A stretch of DNA of 64,000 bases from Bacterioplanoides sp. SCSIO 12839 (lineage in GTDB: Bacteria; Pseudomonadota; Gammaproteobacteria; Pseudomonadales; Oceanobacteraceae), in the NCBI RefSeq assembly GCF_024397975.1, contig NZ_CP073745.1, forward strand, positions 62,001 through 126,000, given 5' to 3'. The notes under the pieces are model-generated. The model was not told the origin of the DNA. It saw only the letters and a list, made by a program, of their open reading frames with translations, and searched no databases. Positions within the stretch are counted from its first letter, which is position 1. The number at the start of each line of letters is the position of its first letter. Below, one piece after another: positions 62,586 to 64,000 of this stretch. The position numbers and the translations under genes are program-made.

Positions 62586-63851
62586 GTGGCTCGCTTTTTT
62601 TACACCTTGTTATATTCCTGTCTGCTTCCGTTATTTGTTGCCCGGCTTTGGTGGCGTGGTCGCCAGAACCCGGGTTACCGCCAGCGTATTGCAGAACGTT
62701 TTGGTCGTTTGCCGCATCGTCCGTCGGCGAATGGTTTATGGGTGCATGCGGTATCGGTTGGTGAAACGCTGGCTGCGGCTCCGTATATCAAGGCCATGCA
62801 GCAGCAATACCCGGACCTTCCGATTATTGTCACCACCACCACGCCCACCGGCTCAGAACAGGTGAAGCGTTTGTTTGGTGAGCGCGTCTTCCATATGTTT
62901 TTACCGTATGACTTGCCTGTTTTCTGGAAGCCGTTTTTGCGTCGTATCCAGCCGGGGTTGTTAGTGGTAATGGAGACTGAGCTATGGCCAAACCTGATGG
63001 CGGCCTGTGAACAACACCAGGTGCCGGTGATGTTAGCCAATGCTCGAATGTCGGAAAAATCAGCCCGCGGTTATGCCAAGTTTTCAGCCTTAACGACTCC
63101 TATGTTGCAGCGGCTGACGCTGGTAGCGGCACAAAATGCCACCGATGGTCAGCGTTTTATTGAGCTGGGTCTGCCAGAAAACAAACTGGAAGTAACCGGC
63201 AGTGTGAAATTTGATGTCGATTTACCGATTGATATTGAACGGGCTGGTGAAGCATTGCGGGCACAATGGGGTGAGTCGCGTAAAGTGCTGGCGCTGGCGT
63301 CCAGCCATGCCGGAGAAGACGAACAGTTGCTGGCCATTTATTCCCGTTTAAGGGAAAGTCATGACGATTTGTTGCTGCTGTTAATTCCACGTCATCCAGA
63401 GCGTTTTGATGCGGTTACTCAGGCAGCGAAACAAGCAGGTTTGAATGTACAGCGCCGTTCACAGGGTAATGCTAATCCGGATTGCCAGGTGTATGTGGCC
63501 GACAGCATGGGCGAAATGTTACAGCTGTTATCGGCCGCTGATCTGGTGTTGATGGGAGGCAGCCTGATTCCTCATGGTGGGCACAATCCGATTGAACCGG
63601 CAGCATTGGGTAAAGCGACATTAACCGGCCCTCATTACACTAACTTTGCTGCGGTAGTGGATGCCTTAGTTGCAGAACAAGCGTTGGCGGTTGTTGAGCC
63701 AGAACAGCTGGCGCAGGATATTCTGCAGTATCTGAATGATCCGGCCTTGTGTCAGCTGATGGGTCAAACCGGACAGCGAGTGGTGAATAATAATCGTGGT
63801 GCCGTGCAGCGTTTGGTCTTGTTGTCTGCGGAGATGTTAAAACGTGCCTGA
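62586..63851 (+). CDS. waaA: 3-deoxy-D-manno-octulosonic acid transferase
   Basis: 421 residues from a GTG start at 62586. An N-terminal membrane anchor is followed by a GT-B fold. W-V-H-A-V-S-V-G-E near 50 and M-E-T-E-L-W-P-N near 130 are WaaA signatures, and the second half has the nucleotide-sugar site [12 protein letters not shown] near 320. It adds Kdo from CMP-Kdo to lipid A at the inner membrane. It diverges from hldE, so Kdo and heptose addition genes lie side by side. Confidence 0.97.
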   Translation: MARFFYTLLYSCLLPLFVARLWWRGRQNPGYRQRIAERFGRLPHRPSANGLWVHAVSVGETLAAAPYIKAMQQQYPDLPIIVTTTTPTGSEQVKRLFGERVFHMFLPYDLPVFWKPFLRRIQPGLLVVMETELWPNLMAACEQHQVPVMLANARMSEKSARGYAKFSALTTPMLQRLTLVAAQNATDGQRFIELGLPENKLEVTGSVKFDVDLPIDIERAGEALRAQWGESRKVLALASSHAGEDEQLLAIYSRLRESHDDLLLLLIPRHPERFDAVTQAAKQAGLNVQRRSQGNANPDCQVYVADSMGEMLQLLSAADLVLMGGSLIPHGGHNPIEPAALGKATLTGPHYTNFAAVVDALVAEQALAVVEPEQLAQDILQYLNDPALCQLMGQTGQRVVNNNRGAVQRLVLLSAEMLKRA

Positions 63852-63857
63852 ATAAAA

Positions 63858-64000
63858 TTACAGGCACTGCAGCTCGAAAGTGGTTTCAAACCGGAACGAC
63901 GAATGAACGGTGTGGCGCTCGGCAAAAAACAAATCAAATGAATAGGTATTGTTGGGTTTGATGCCCAACTCATCAGCAACATCATCCAGATACACGGTTT
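63858..64000 (-). CDS. C-terminal end of a fibro-slime-domain protein (cut by window edge)
   Basis: A minus-strand frame runs off the window edge and ends at 63858. The last 46 residues contain F-D-L-F-F-A-E-R-H-T-V and end in E-L-Q-C-L. The F-F-A-E-R-H pattern followed by a beta strand marks the end of the PA14-like fibro-slime domain found in large secreted adhesins. Only 47 codons are visible, so the full gene cannot be described. It converges with waaA, 6 bases apart. Confidence 0.7.
   Translation of the reverse strand, partial: TVYLDDVADELGIKPNNTYSFDLFFAERHTVHSSFRFETTFELQCL

Noticed and set aside
1-64000. CRISPR array, prophage, insertion sequence, tRNA or rRNA
   Set aside because: No regularly spaced repeats, integrase, transposase, cloverleaf or rRNA signature was seen. 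The palindromic repeats A, B and C carry no coding potential.

Overview
The window is chromosomal DNA from a gammaproteobacterium. It looks most like a marine member of the Oceanospirillales or a relative of the pseudomonads, but I cannot name the genus. The evidence is a set of gammaproteobacterial core blocks in familiar order (ubiE-ubiJ-ubiB ... hisI-hisE-tatABC, tolC / nudF-DUF1249-cpdA-yqiA ... parE ... parC, rsmD / ftsY-ftsE-ftsX-rpoH, hldD-hldE / waaA), a nickel superoxide dismutase, many cyclic-di-GMP proteins and moderate base composition. I see no rRNA, tRNA, prophage, insertion sequence or CRISPR array. It reads as host chromosome with accessory cassettes between the core blocks.

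Layout. 1-5.7 kb: the 3' part of a GGDEF-EAL gene, an azlCD amino-acid exporter with its XRE-cupin regulator, heat-shock protease htpX with a sigma32-like promoter, and a Fur-box-preceded operon of a small His-rich membrane protein, Ni-SOD (sodN) and its maturation protease (sodX). 5.7-10 kb: a TPP riboswitch followed by a thiamine uptake and salvage cluster (TonB receptor, YkoF-like binder, PnuC-type transporter, thiamine-kinase-like protein). 10-15.8 kb: a patatin, a small lipoprotein, a three-gene envelope operon (porin, small PstS-like protein, chalcone-isomerase-like/TonB fusion) and a bile-acid-type symporter. 15.8-25.4 kb: a spermidine-synthase-like protein, argA, argE, a CYTH-CHAD triphosphatase, an orphan GspE/PilB ATPase, a DnaQ-type exonuclease and a DUF6502-DUF5666 pair. 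25.4-28.1 kb: a secreted trypsin-like protease, a lipoprotein and an outer-membrane barrel. 28.1-35.9 kb: tatCBA, hisE, hisI, two spondin-domain proteins and ubiB-ubiJ-ubiE. 36-50 kb: tolC, nudF, DUF1249, cpdA, yqiA, parE and parC, with two EAL proteins flanking parE. 50-60 kb: a hydrolase, rsmD, ftsYEX, rpoH and a large MASE3-PAS-GAF-PAS-GGDEF-EAL protein. 60-64 kb: LPS inner-core genes hldD, hldE and waaA, and the 3' end of a fibro-slime-domain gene.

How the genes work together. Three envelope or stress themes recur: heat shock (rpoH, htpX), metal-dependent oxidative defence (sodN/sodX behind a Fur-like site) and c-di-GMP signalling (four GGDEF/EAL proteins, one with a dead GGDEF). The most unusual items are the chalcone-isomerase-like protein with two TonB C-terminal domains, the DUF5666 lipoprotein with repeated N-G-L-G-G-T-G motifs next to a possible DNA-binding DUF6502 protein and three operator-like palindromes, a family of about 100-150 bp nested palindromic repeats (three copies), and a spondin-domain pair lying inside an otherwise conserved ubi-his-tat locus.
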